A stretch of DNA of 64,000 nucleotides from Rhizobium sp. TH135 (GTDB lineage Bacteria > Pseudomonadota > Alphaproteobacteria > Rhizobiales > Rhizobiaceae). Within the stretch, counting starts at the first letter, position 1; each line of letters begins with the position of its first letter. The stretch is taken from the NCBI RefSeq assembly GCF_002855515.1, contig NZ_PKRP01000001.1, positions 496,001 to 560,000 on the forward strand, given 5' to 3'. This document shows positions 8,795 through 21,342 of this stretch, in pieces. The position numbers and the translations under genes were made by a program. The notes beneath the pieces are model-generated. The model had not been told where the DNA came from. It saw nothing but the letters and a program-made list of their open reading frames with translations, and searched no databases.

Positions 8795-10012
8795 GTGAAG
8801 AGCCCCCGCGGAACCCTTGCCCGTTTGCTGTGCCTCGGCCTGGCCGTGATGCTCGCCGCAACGACCTTCCTTGGTTCGACCGCAGAAGCGCAGCAACCAG
8901 AGCGGCGGCGCACCCTCTTGGACATGCTCTTCGGCCAGCGACAGCCGGCCTACGTGCCGCCGCAGGACGTTCAGCCGCCGAGGGAAGGCAAGACCCGCAA
9001 GAAAAACAGTGGCAGCGTCACCACCATCAAGACCCGCACCCCAACGACACGCACCGCGGCCGCTCCGCCGCCACCGCCAAAGCTCGACACGGCCAAGAAG
9101 GTGCTCGTGGTCGGCGATTTCGTCGCCAATGCGCTTGGAGACGGCTTGAAAGCGGCCTTCGAGGATTCGCCCGGCGTCATCGTCGAGAGCCGGGCCAATG
9201 GCTCGTCCGGCTTGGTGCGCGACGATTTCTACGACTGGCCGGCAGCACTGCCTTCTCTTGTCTCCGAGATCAAGCCCAGCGTGCTGGTCATCCAGATCGG
9301 CGCAAACGACCGCCAGCAACTGGTGACCGCAGAAGGCCGCCTCGATTTCCGTACCGATCCCTGGTTCACCGCCTATGGGGAACGTGTGGCCCGGCTGGCG
9401 ACGGTGGCTGCGGAAACGCGCGTGCCAGTGATCTGGGTCGGCCTACCGGCGTTTCGCCCGCAAAACATGACGGCGGACGCGCTCCGTCTCAACACCATCT
9501 ATCGATCGAGCATCGAGAAGGTCAGTGGCGAGTTCGTTGACGTCTGGGAAGGCTTCGTCGACCAGGAGGGCCGCTTCATCGTGACCGGCTCCGACATCAA
9601 CGGCCAGCCGGTGCGCCTGCGCGGCAATGACGGCATCAACTTCACAGGCCCCGGCAAGCGCAAGCTCGCCTTCTATGTCGAGAAGTCCGCGCGCCGCTAT
9701 CTCGGCGACATGACGAGCCCGGATCTCGTGCGCCTCGATGGCAGCAACCTGCCGGAACTGCTGAGCCTGCCACCCTCGGAAAGCAAAGCCATCGTCACCA
9801 CCCCGCCGATCGACCTCTTCGATCCGGAACTCGATGGCGCAGACGAGTTGCTGGGTGGCACGCTCCCGCCCTCCTCCAGCTTCCCCACACCCCGCGACCA
9901 GCTCGTTCAGAACGGTCGCCTGCCGGATCCGCCGGTCGGCCGAGTGGATTACGTGAAGCGTGTGCCGGCCACCGCAGCGACGACAACAACGCCGGCAACG
10001 GCCACGCCTTAA
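8795..10012 (+). CDS. Periplasmic SGNH/GDSL-type hydrolase (DUF459)
   Basis: A 405-residue protein with a signal peptide (LARLLCLGLAVMLAATTFLGSTAEA), a Pro/Arg/Thr-rich linker, then an SGNH-like domain: block I VVGDFVANALGDGL (the Ser is replaced by Asp/Phe in the usual GDS position), block III IQIGANDRQ, and a C-terminal block near DGINFTGPGKRKLA. DUF459 proteins are periplasmic SGNH relatives often linked to cell-envelope or polysaccharide acylation. The GTG start at 8795 has AAGGAG at an ideal distance; the alternative TTG upstream lies inside the preceding terminator. The tail is Pro/Thr/Ala-rich. The substrate is unknown, and the altered block I makes catalytic activity uncertain. Confidence 0.85.
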   Translation: MKSPRGTLARLLCLGLAVMLAATTFLGSTAEAQQPERRRTLLDMLFGQRQPAYVPPQDVQPPREGKTRKKNSGSVTTIKTRTPTTRTAAAPPPPPKLDTAKKVLVVGDFVANALGDGLKAAFEDSPGVIVESRANGSSGLVRDDFYDWPAALPSLVSEIKPSVLVIQIGANDRQQLVTAEGRLDFRTDPWFTAYGERVARLATVAAETRVPVIWVGLPAFRPQNMTADALRLNTIYRSSIEKVSGEFVDVWEGFVDQEGRFIVTGSDINGQPVRLRGNDGINFTGPGKRKLAFYVEKSARRYLGDMTSPDLVRLDGSNLPELLSLPPSESKAIVTTPPIDLFDPELDGADELLGGTLPPSSSFPTPRDQLVQNGRLPDPPVGRVDYVKRVPATAATTTTPATATP

Positions 10013-10038
10013 GCTCGCGTGAACACCATCCAAAATTA

Positions 10039-10070
10039 AAAGGGGCCGCTCGAAAGCGACCCCTTTATCG
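10039..10070. terminator. Bidirectional terminator between the DUF459 gene and gltD
   Basis: A 12-bp stem with one mismatch (10039-10050 with 10055-10066) and a CGAA tetraloop, flanked by A-rich and T-rich ends, between two convergent genes. Confidence 0.85.
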
Positions 10071-10089
10071 TTTCTCGATGTGCGCCTTA

Positions 10090-11544
10090 TCAGCGCGGCA
10101 GCACGCTCTCGCCCATCAGTGCCTCATCGATGGCACGCGCGGCCTGACGGCCCTCGCGGATCGCCCAGACGACCAGCGACTGGCCGCGACGGGCGTCACC
10201 GGCGACCCAGACCTTGTCGACCGACGAACGATAGTCCTTGTCGTTGGCAACGACATTGGTCGAGCCACGACGGTCGGTGTTGAGCTCCAGCTTGCCGTCG
10301 AGATCCTTCAGCACGCTGTCGGTGAACGGACCGGAGAAGCCGATCGCGATGAAGGCGAGATCGGCCTTGATGATGAACTCGGTGCCCGGGATCGGCTTGC
10401 GGCGTTCGTCGACCTGGCAGCACTTCACGCCCGTCAAAACGCCGTCTTCGCCGACGAATTCGAGGGTTGCCACCTGGAACTCGCGGTTGGCACCTTCGGC
10501 TTGGCTCGACGAGGTGCGCATCTTGGTCGCCCAGAAGGGCCAGATGGCGAGCTTGTCTTCCGTCTGCGGGGGACGCGGGCGGATGTCGAGCTGCGTTACC
10601 TTGACGGCGCCCTGGCGGAAGGCGGTGCCGACGCAGTCGGACGCCGTATCACCACCACCGACGACGACGACATGCTTGCCGCCGGCGAGGATCGGATCGG
10701 CCGGCCAGCCGACGCTGTCGATGTTTTCGCGGCCCACACGGCGGTTCTGCTGGACAAGATAAGGCATGGCATCATGCACGCCATGGAACTCGACGCCTGG
10801 AATGCCGGCTTCGCGCGGGGTTTCCGAACCGCCGCAATAAAGCACGGCATCGTAGTCCGCGCGCAGCTTCTCGACGGTCACGTCGACGCCGACATTCACG
10901 CCGCAATGGAAGGTGACATTTTCGCCCTTCATCTGCTCTACGCGGCGATCGATGAAGTTCTTCTCCATCTTGAAGTCCGGGATGCCGTAGCGCAGCAGCC
11001 CGCCGGGCTTGGACTCGCGCTCATAGACATGCACTTCATGGCCGGCGCGGCCGAGCTGCTGGGCAGCCGCCAGACCCGACGGACCCGATCCGATGATCGC
11101 GACCTTCTTGCCGGTATGGATGGTGGCCGGCTGCGGCACGATGAAGCCAAGCTCATAGGCCTTGTCCGCGATCGCCTGCTCGACGGTCTTGATCGCGACC
11201 GGCGTATCCTCGAGGTTCAGCGTGCAGGCTTCCTCGCAAGGCGCCGGGCAAACGCGACCGGTGAATTCCGGGAAGTTGTTCGTCGAGTGGAGGTTGCGGA
11301 TCGCCTCCTCCCACTTGTTGTTGTATACGAGGTCGTTCCAGTCCGGGATCTGGTTATGAACAGGACAGCCGGTCGGACCATGGCAATAAGGAATGCCGCA
11401 ATCCATGCAGCGCGCCGCCTGCTTGGTCACCTCGGCATCCGACATGGGAATAGTGAATTCGCGGAAATGGCGGATGCGATCGGAGGCCGGCTGATACTTC
11501 GCCACCTGCCGGTCGATTTCCATGAAACCTGTAACCTTGCCCAT
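10090..11544 (-). CDS. gltD: Glutamate synthase (NADPH) small subunit
   Basis: The FAD/NADPH subunit of bacterial glutamate synthase; it passes electrons from NADPH to GltB for conversion of glutamine plus 2-oxoglutarate to two glutamates. The 484-residue protein has the N-terminal cysteine clusters for 4Fe-4S centres (CMDCGIPYCHGPTGCPV, CPAPCEEAC), an FAD-binding GxGxxG (IIGSGPSGLAAAQQLG) and an NADPH-binding Rossmann motif (VVVGGGDTASDC). It lies 87 bp downstream of gltB on the same strand, and a hairpin sits in that gap. AGGACTTTAAA precedes the ATG. A convergent terminator follows the gene. Confidence 0.97.
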   Translation of the reverse strand: MGKVTGFMEIDRQVAKYQPASDRIRHFREFTIPMSDAEVTKQAARCMDCGIPYCHGPTGCPVHNQIPDWNDLVYNNKWEEAIRNLHSTNNFPEFTGRVCPAPCEEACTLNLEDTPVAIKTVEQAIADKAYELGFIVPQPATIHTGKKVAIIGSGPSGLAAAQQLGRAGHEVHVYERESKPGGLLRYGIPDFKMEKNFIDRRVEQMKGENVTFHCGVNVGVDVTVEKLRADYDAVLYCGGSETPREAGIPGVEFHGVHDAMPYLVQQNRRVGRENIDSVGWPADPILAGGKHVVVVGGGDTASDCVGTAFRQGAVKVTQLDIRPRPPQTEDKLAIWPFWATKMRTSSSQAEGANREFQVATLEFVGEDGVLTGVKCCQVDERRKPIPGTEFIIKADLAFIAIGFSGPFTDSVLKDLDGKLELNTDRRGSTNVVANDKDYRSSVDKVWVAGDARRGQSLVVWAIREGRQAARAIDEALMGESVLPR

Positions 11545-11596
11545 TTTAAAGTCCTGCTAATCTGAGCTTCAACTGCACGGCCGAGCCGTGGGCGGC

Positions 11597-11621
11597 GACA
11601 TCCCGGCCCATCCGGGATGTC
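11597..11621 (-). other. Hairpin between gltB and gltD
   Basis: A perfect 10-bp stem (11597-11606 with 11612-11621) with a 5-base loop lies in the 87-bp gap between the gltB stop and gltD start. It has no T-run on either strand, so it is more likely an mRNA processing or stability element than a terminator. Confidence 0.5.
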
Positions 11622-11631
11622 GAGGTGGCAA

Positions 11632-16350
<4,719 letters not shown>

Positions 16351-16495
16351 GACCTTTACCTCCGTTGAAGCCGGACTGGCCGGACTGATTGGACCCATTT
16401 CAGGCGCCGATGGGCGCCAGCGACAGCCTCGCCATCCCGATACGGATTGCTTGACCACCCCATGACGCCCGAAAACATGTCGCCTTCGAAATCGG

Positions 16496-16522
16496 AATTA
16501 GGTCAACTAGTCTGACCTAATT
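16496..16522. promoter_or_regulatory. Perfect inverted repeat upstream of gltB (candidate operator)
   Basis: Ten-base arms (AATTAGGTCA and TGACCTAATT) flank a 7-base spacer that contains ACTAGT. On the gltB strand it overlaps a TTGACC hexamer that could be a -35 element. A transcription-factor site is likely, but no specific regulator can be named. The rest of the 16351-16766 gap shows no other clear gene or RNA. Confidence 0.5.
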
Positions 16523-16766
16523 TCTGCTTTTCCTATGACAGAAAGTAAACGCTCATGCAAGACGCGGCCAGGAAAATTAACCGGGCAAAGGACGCGAAAT
16601 TACGGCGACCCTCGCCGATGCGAAATTTAATTACGCACACCCGCATCATTCTTTCGGCTTCTTGCGGACTTGATCTCCGCGGGTCTCTTGTCCACCGGGC
16701 CGGATTGATAGCGAGGCGGAAGTGGCTAAAGTCCTCACACCCACCTTCGCCTCAGGAAAGATGCCC

Positions 16767-17813
16767 ATGCACTTCGCTTCAGACAACTGGTCCGGCGCCC
16801 ACCCCAGGATCGCCGAGAGCCTCACCCGCCATGCTGCCGGCTTCGCCTCCGCCTATGGCACAAGCGATCTGGACAAGGCTGTGGAAGACAGGTTCAGCGC
16901 CATCTTCGAACGCGACGTCGCTGTCTTCTTCGTTGCCACCGGCACGGCTGCCAATTCTCTGGCGCTCGCAAGCCTCGCCAAGGCGGGTGGGGTGAGTTTC
17001 TGCCACGCCGATGCCCACGTCAACGCGGACGAAGGCGGCGCGCCGGAATTCCTGACAGGCGCGACGCGGCTCTTTCCCGTCGAAGGCGCGGAAGGCAGGA
17101 TCGACCCACGGGCGCTGGACGCCGCTATTGCCCGCTTCGAACCGGTCTCCCCGCATCACGGCCGCGCCATGGCAGTGACCGTGACCCAGGCGACCGAAGT
17201 CGGCACCGTCTACTCCCTCGCCGAACTCGACGAAATTGCAGCCGTCGCCAAGTCGCGCAACCTACCGCTCCACATGGACGGCGCGCGCTTTGCCAATGCG
17301 CTTGTATCGCTGGGCGTGACGCCGGCTGAAATGACCTGGAAGCGCGGCGTAGACATCCTCTCCTTCGGCGGCACGAAGAATGGCTGCTGGTGCGCCGAGG
17401 CGATCGTCTTCTTCAATCCCGACATGGCAGCCGACATGCCCTTTATTCGCAAGCGCTCGGCTCAGCTCTTCTCCAAGAGCCGCTTCATCTCGGCGCAGCT
17501 CGAAGCCTATCTGGATGACGGGCTCTGGCTTGAACTGGCAAGCCACTCGAATGCAATGGCGGATCGCCTGCGCGCTGGCCTTTCGGCCAAGAATACTGCG
17601 CGCCTCGCCTGGGATACTTCGGCCAACGAAGTCTTCGCCGTGATCGAAAAGTCGGCAGCCGAACGGGCAAGAGACAAAGGCGCGAAATTCTACGACTGGC
17701 AGCCGCCACAGGGCTGGCTCCCCTTGCCGGCCGAGAATGAAACACTAGTTCGCCTGGTAACGAGCTTTGCGACGACGACGGATGAAGTCGATCAATTCAT
17801 AGAAGTCGTTTGA
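16767..17813 (+). CDS. Threonine aldolase / beta-eliminating lyase family PLP enzyme
   Basis: A fold-type I PLP enzyme of 348 residues related to low-specificity L-threonine aldolase, which splits L-threonine or allo-threonine into glycine and acetaldehyde. Signatures include the N-terminal FASDNWSGAHPRI, the ATGTAAN loop that stacks with PLP, HMDGARFANAL with the cofactor Asp, and the PLP Lys in SFGGTKNG. The start at 16767 is preferred because AGGA lies 9 bases upstream; ATG 16761 is too close to it. The gene stands alone, divergent from gltB. Some family members act on other beta-hydroxy amino acids, so the substrate is inferred. Confidence 0.9.
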   Translation: MHFASDNWSGAHPRIAESLTRHAAGFASAYGTSDLDKAVEDRFSAIFERDVAVFFVATGTAANSLALASLAKAGGVSFCHADAHVNADEGGAPEFLTGATRLFPVEGAEGRIDPRALDAAIARFEPVSPHHGRAMAVTVTQATEVGTVYSLAELDEIAAVAKSRNLPLHMDGARFANALVSLGVTPAEMTWKRGVDILSFGGTKNGCWCAEAIVFFNPDMAADMPFIRKRSAQLFSKSRFISAQLEAYLDDGLWLELASHSNAMADRLRAGLSAKNTARLAWDTSANEVFAVIEKSAAERARDKGAKFYDWQPPQGWLPLPAENETLVRLVTSFATTTDEVDQFIEVV

Positions 17814-17902
17814 CGGAACCGTTTCTTACAGTCGAAACGCGCACTTCTGCTACAAAAAACCTTGATTTTTCAAAGTCGCAACTCCTCGACATGATGTGTT
17901 TG

Positions 17903-17922
17903 CCAGCCCCGACGAGGGCTGG
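17903..17922 (+). other. Hairpin in the bufA 5' region
   Basis: A 7-bp perfect stem (17903-17909 with 17916-17922) and 6-base loop lie 36 bp before the bufA start. No convincing promoter hexamers or ECF-type promoter could be fixed in 17814-17958, so the transcript start is unknown. The hairpin may be a leader structure. Confidence 0.35.
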
Positions 17923-17958
17923 ACCAACAACGCGCATCACGATCCGAGGAGAATTTTT

Positions 17959-18261
17959 ATGACCAAGACCACCCTCAACACCGCCGCCCTCGCCGCCGCC
18001 GTCACCATGGCGATCGGCAGCGCCGCCCTCCTGTCCGGCCCGGCCGTAGCCCAGGAAAAGGAAAAGTGCTTCGGCGTCTCCATGGCCGGCAAGAATGACT
18101 GCGCAGCCGGCCCCGGCACCACCTGCGCTGGCACCTCCAAGGTCGACTTCCAGGGCAATGCCTGGAAATACGTCGCCAAGGGCACCTGCATGACCATGGC
18201 CGCTCCCGATGGTCGCATGGGTTCGCTTGAAGCCCTCGACCGCGACCTCCCCAAGGCCTGA
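17959..18261 (+). CDS. bufA: Bufferin-type RiPP precursor (DUF2282, BufA1-like)
   Basis: A 100-residue preprotein with a Sec-type signal peptide (about residues 1-31, cleavage near AVAQ) and a mature part carrying four cysteines at positions 37, 48, 56 and 77, in contexts EKCFGV, KNDCA, TTCAG and GTCM. This matches the DUF2282 precursors whose cysteines are modified by the adjacent DUF692 enzyme to give copper-binding bufferins, which buffer excess copper in the periplasm. Such signal-peptide-bearing RiPP precursors are unusual. GAGGAGA precedes ATG 17959. The gene heads a four-gene operon and is separated from the enzyme gene by a stable hairpin, which could keep precursor levels above enzyme levels. 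Copper binding is inferred from the family. Confidence 0.9.
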   Translation: MTKTTLNTAALAAAVTMAIGSAALLSGPAVAQEKEKCFGVSMAGKNDCAAGPGTTCAGTSKVDFQGNAWKYVAKGTCMTMAAPDGRMGSLEALDRDLPKA

Positions 18262-18268
18262 ACCGATA

Positions 18269-18308
18269 CGGCATCTGCGGCAAGTCCGCAGGTGCCGTCC
18301 CGCTTTTC
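18269..18308 (+). terminator. Intra-operon hairpin / partial terminator between bufA and bufB
   Basis: A 12-bp stem with one G-T pair (18269-18280 with 18286-18297) and a 5-base loop is followed by a T-rich stretch (TCCCGCTTTTCTTT). It lies in the 77-bp gap between precursor and modifying-enzyme genes and looks like a leaky terminator or 3' stabiliser for bufA mRNA. Confidence 0.7.
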
Positions 18309-18338
18309 TTTCCGAGATGAATGCTTGAGGAGCCGGCC

Positions 18339-19259
18339 GTGTCTGTCCATCCCGCTTTTGAGATCACCCGTTCCGACAGAAGCCGCCAGGGCACTGCCGC
18401 CCGCCTCCCCGCCCGCGCCGGCGCCGGCTTCAAGCCTCAGCATGCCGACGCAATCCTGAAAGACGACTTCCGCATCGGCTTTCTCGAAGTCCATGCCGAG
18501 AATTACATGGGTGCCGGTGGCCATCCGCACCGCATCCTGACCCGGATGCGCGAGGACTTCCCGCTCTCGATCCACGGCGTCGGTCTTTCCATCGGCAGCC
18601 CGACCGGCCTCGACCCCGAGCATCTCCTCCGTCTGAAGACGGTCGTCGACCGCTACCAGCCGGAACAGGTGTCCGAACATTTGGCGTGGTCGACCCATGA
18701 CAGCCATTTTCTCAACGACCTGCTCCCCGTCCCTTATGACCAGGCAACCCTCGACAGGGTCTGCGACCACATCGATCAGGTCCAGGAGGCGCTTGGCCGC
18801 CGGATGCTCCTGGAGAATCCCTCGACCTATCTCGGCTTCGAAGCCTCGACCATGTCGGAGACGGATTTCATCCGGGCGATCGCCCGTCGCACCGGCTGCG
18901 GCCTGCTGCTCGACATCAACAATGTCCATGTCTCCGCCACCAATCACGGCTATGGCGCTCGCGACTATCTCGCCGATTTCCCGCTCCTCTGCGTCGAGGA
19001 GATCCATCTGGCCGGCCATGCCGAAGATGTAGACGATGCCGGCCTGCCGCTCCTCATCGATAGCCATGACCGCCCGATCGACGATCTGGTCTGGGATCTC
19101 TACGACCATGTCATCGCAAAGCTCGGCCCGCTGCCAACGCTCGTCGAATGGGACAACGAAGTGCCGGACTGGCCGGTGCTGAAGCGCGAGGCGCAGCGCG
19201 CCGATGCCATTCTCGACCGCCACGCGATTGTCGAGCTGGGACGTCGCCATGCATCCTGA
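18339..19259 (+). CDS. bufB: DUF692 multinuclear non-heme iron oxidase (MNIO), bufferin modification enzyme
   Basis: A 306-residue TIM-barrel protein of the DUF692/MbnB family, multinuclear iron oxidases that convert peptide cysteines into heterocycles. Metal-ligand motifs are in place: [52 protein letters not shown] and VEWDNE. The GTG start at 18339 is chosen because TTGAGGAG lies six bases upstream; ATG 18321 has no such site. The next gene (DUF2063) begins inside its 3' end, indicating coupling. In bufferin systems this enzyme works with the DUF2063 protein on the DUF2282 precursor in the cytoplasm before export. The reaction on this precursor is inferred. Confidence 0.92.
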   Translation: MSVHPAFEITRSDRSRQGTAARLPARAGAGFKPQHADAILKDDFRIGFLEVHAENYMGAGGHPHRILTRMREDFPLSIHGVGLSIGSPTGLDPEHLLRLKTVVDRYQPEQVSEHLAWSTHDSHFLNDLLPVPYDQATLDRVCDHIDQVQEALGRRMLLENPSTYLGFEASTMSETDFIRAIARRTGCGLLLDINNVHVSATNHGYGARDYLADFPLLCVEEIHLAGHAEDVDDAGLPLLIDSHDRPIDDLVWDLYDHVIAKLGPLPTLVEWDNEVPDWPVLKREAQRADAILDRHAIVELGRRHAS

Positions 19260-20031
19260 TCCGATCCAGAGCGGCACCTTTGCCAAGGCCCTTTTAACGT
19301 CAGACCTCCCGGCACCCGACGGGCTGGCGGGGCGCGATCAAGTGCGACCGGAGCGCCGTTTTGCCGTCTACCGCAACAATGTCACGGTTTCGCTGATCGA
19401 CGCCCTGGCTTCGATCTTTCCGACCGTGAAGAACCTTGTCGGCGAAGACTTCTTCCGGGCGATGGCGCGGCTCTATGTGACCGCCCATCCACCGACCTCG
19501 CCCCTGCTCTTTACCTATGGAGGGAGCTTTCCCGCTTTCCTGGAGAACTTCCCACCCGCGGCAGACCTTCCCTTCCTCGCCGACGTTGCGCGCGTCGAGC
19601 GCCTCTGGCTCGACGCATATCACGAGGCAGATGCCACACCGCTCGATCCGTCCACCCTTGCAAAGGTGCCGGCGGAAGACCTGGCCGGCATCCGCTTTCG
19701 CCCGCATCCCGCCATGCGCATCGCGCGCTTAAGGTACGCCGGAGGCACCATCACCCGCCGAGACCGGGCTGGCATATCGCTCGAAGGCGTGGACCCCGTG
19801 GCACCGGAAGGTGTGCTCATCACACGACCGGACTGCGACGTGGCGGTCGAACCGCTGCCGTCAGGCGGCGCGACCTTCTTCGAGGCACTCATCGCCGGGC
19901 TAACGCTCGGCGAAGCCTTTGCCGCCGCCGCAGACGAGGAAGACATTGATATCGCCGGATTGCTTGGCCTCGCATTGTCCAGCGGCGCCTTCAACGCAAT
20001 CGACATCCATCACGAAAGTCCGACCCCATGA
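19249..20031 (+). CDS. bufC: DUF2063 protein, MNIO partner (BufC-like)
   Basis: A 260-residue protein with the DUF2063 N-terminal domain: an N-terminal helix ([10 protein letters not shown]), [29 protein letters not shown], and [20 protein letters not shown]. Proteins of this family sit next to DUF692 enzymes and are thought to bind the precursor's leader or tail and present it to the oxidase. The ATG at 19249 overlaps bufB by 11 bases, and the stop codon overlaps the bufD start, so bufB-C-D are translationally coupled. The C-terminal half (about 160-260) is a separate alpha/beta region typical of the longer form. It has no signal peptide, consistent with a cytoplasmic modification step. Confidence 0.9.
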   Translation: MHPDPIQSGTFAKALLTSDLPAPDGLAGRDQVRPERRFAVYRNNVTVSLIDALASIFPTVKNLVGEDFFRAMARLYVTAHPPTSPLLFTYGGSFPAFLENFPPAADLPFLADVARVERLWLDAYHEADATPLDPSTLAKVPAEDLAGIRFRPHPAMRIARLRYAGGTITRRDRAGISLEGVDPVAPEGVLITRPDCDVAVEPLPSGGATFFEALIAGLTLGEAFAAAADEEDIDIAGLLGLALSSGAFNAIDIHHESPTP

Positions 20032-20627
20032 CCCCTGCTGTCTCGCTCATCGAACTCTATCGCCGGGCCGTCCGCGGGCTGGAAACCGCGCTCGATCGCT
20101 GGTTCCTCGGGCTCCTCGCGCGCATCGTCTTCCTCGCCGTGCTTGTGCCCTACTACCTGAATTCCGCACTGACCAAGTTCGACGGCCCCTTCTCGATTGC
20201 CGACAGCGCCTACTACCAGATCGCGCTACCAGCCGTGGATGCGGCAGGCGGGGATGTGTCCGCCGTCTCCTTCTTCCCCTGGGGCCTGATGGTGTTTCTC
20301 GGCTCCTACGGTGAGGTGATCCTGCCGCTGCTCGTGGTCGCAGGCCTCTTCACGCGAATCGCCGCCCTTTGCATGATCGGCTTCATCATAGTGCAGACCC
20401 TCACCGACATCCTCGTGCACAATGTCGACGCAACGACGATCGGCGCGCTCTTCGATCGCTTCCCCGATAGCGTCATCCTCGACCAGCGCTTGCTCTGGAT
20501 CTTCCCGCTCGTCTATCTCGTGGTGAAAGGGGCTGGCCTCGTCTCGCTCGACAAGCTGCTCTGCACCGTGTGGACGCGCCGCATGAGCGCCCACGAAAAA
20601 GGCGGCCGGCTTGCGCCGACCGCCTGA
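20028..20627 (+). CDS. DoxX-family membrane protein of the bufferin operon
   Basis: A 199-residue integral membrane protein with about four hydrophobic segments (around FLGLLARIVFLAVLVPYYL, FPWGLMVFLG..ILPLLVVAGL, ALCMIGFIIVQTLTDI and LLWIFPLVYLVVKGAGL), matching the DoxX/DUF417-like group. DoxX proteins are regular fourth members of DUF2282-DUF692-DUF2063 operons. Their role is unclear; proposals include redox support or a membrane partner for the modified peptide. The ATG overlaps the bufC TGA (ATGA). The last codons of the gene carry the stem of a terminator that works for the convergent hsp20 gene. Confidence 0.88.
   Translation: MTPAVSLIELYRRAVRGLETALDRWFLGLLARIVFLAVLVPYYLNSALTKFDGPFSIADSAYYQIALPAVDAAGGDVSAVSFFPWGLMVFLGSYGEVILPLLVVAGLFTRIAALCMIGFIIVQTLTDILVHNVDATTIGALFDRFPDSVILDQRLLWIFPLVYLVVKGAGLVSLDKLLCTVWTRRMSAHEKGGRLAPTA
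20596..20624 (-). terminator. hsp20 terminator embedded in the bufD 3' end
   Basis: On the minus strand a 10-bp stem with one mismatch (20615-20624 with 20601-20610) and a 4-base loop is followed by TTTTT (complement of 20596-20600). It lies inside the last codons of the convergent DoxX gene. Confidence 0.7.
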
Positions 20628-20653
20628 CTGGGAGCTTGTAACAGCGACTGTGA

Positions 20654-21124
20654 TCAGTTCACATGCGCCTCGATAGCCTTCGGTGCCGTGCCGACGGGTT
20701 CCGCGGCAATCGAGATCCGGCGGGGCTTCATGGCTTCCGGAATGTTGCGCAGAAGATCAATGTGCAGCAGGCCGTTCTTCAGCGAAGCGGCGGTGACTTC
20801 CACATGGTCAGCAAGCTGGAAGCGGCGCTCGAAGGCGCGCTTGGCGATGCCGCGATAGAGGAATTCGCTCTGCTCGGCCTTTTCGTCTTCGGCCTTCTCA
20901 CCCTTGACGGTCAGCACATGCGCATGCGCCTCGATCGAAAGCTCGCTTTCGCCGAAGCCGGCTACGGCCATGGTGATCCGGTAAAGGTTCTCACCGGTGC
21001 GCTCGATATTGTAGGGCGGATAGCTCTGGGCCTGTTCCGGCTGACCGAGGCTGTCCAGCATGGTGAACAGGCGATCGAAACCGACGGTGGAACGGTAGAG
21101 CGGGGAAAAATCGACGTGACGCAT
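20654..21124 (-). CDS. Small heat shock protein (Hsp20/IbpA type)
   Basis: A 156-residue alpha-crystallin-type chaperone that binds unfolding proteins without ATP. The N-terminus MRHVDFSPLYRSTVGFDRLF is typical of rhizobial class A Hsp20. The alpha-crystallin domain spans about residues 35-130 (PPYNIERTGENLYRITMAVAGF; FLYRGIAKRAFERRFQLADHV), and the tail is Pro-containing. The ATG at 21124 has AGGAGG just upstream; longer in-frame starts upstream lie in the untranslated leader. That leader ends in a ROSE-like hairpin that masks the Shine-Dalgarno sequence, and an RpoH-like promoter lies about 160-190 bp upstream, so expression should rise with temperature. Confidence 0.95.
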   Translation of the reverse strand: MRHVDFSPLYRSTVGFDRLFTMLDSLGQPEQAQSYPPYNIERTGENLYRITMAVAGFGESELSIEAHAHVLTVKGEKAEDEKAEQSEFLYRGIAKRAFERRFQLADHVEVTAASLKNGLLHIDLLRNIPEAMKPRRISIAAEPVGTAPKAIEAHVN

Positions 21125-21280
21125 GATGTCCTCCTTGAAGCGACGTTGGCGTTTTTGAAGCCGCGCGCATCCCGCTTGGGGCGATGCTGGCGGCGGTTCG
21201 CGGACCCGTTTGGCATCCGCGTGCACGATGTGGGAAATGCCCGATGCGAATTCAAGATCGTCCGTTTCGCCGCCTGACCG
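21125..21280 (-). promoter_or_regulatory. ROSE-like RNA thermometer in the hsp20 leader
   Basis: The leader just before the hsp20 start reads TCGCT (21143-21139), a 3-base loop, then AGGAGG (21135-21130). This matches the ROSE core in which UYGCU pairs with the Shine-Dalgarno AGGA, leaving a bulged G. ROSE elements open on heating to allow translation of small heat-shock genes in rhizobia. The roughly 155-base leader has further inverted repeats upstream. The assignment comes from motif position and gene context; no covariance test was possible. Confidence 0.75.
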
Positions 21281-21286
21281 CCCCGA

Positions 21287-21314
21287 TGAATAGTCCGTGA
21301 ACATCAGGTTCAAG
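21287..21314 (-). promoter_or_regulatory. Candidate RpoH (sigma-32) promoter of hsp20
   Basis: CTTGAA (21314-21309) and a -10-like ACTATTC (21294-21288) are spaced like alphaproteobacterial RpoH promoters, with imperfect -10 matches. The position would give the long leader expected for a ROSE element. Confidence 0.45.
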
Positions 21315-21342
21315 CCGCATTCAAGCGATCTATCCTAGTGTC

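Noticed and set aside
17814..17958. An ECF-sigma promoter before bufA
   Set aside because: GGAACC occurs at 17815, but no matching -10 lies at 15-18 bases, so I could not support a sigma-specific promoter.
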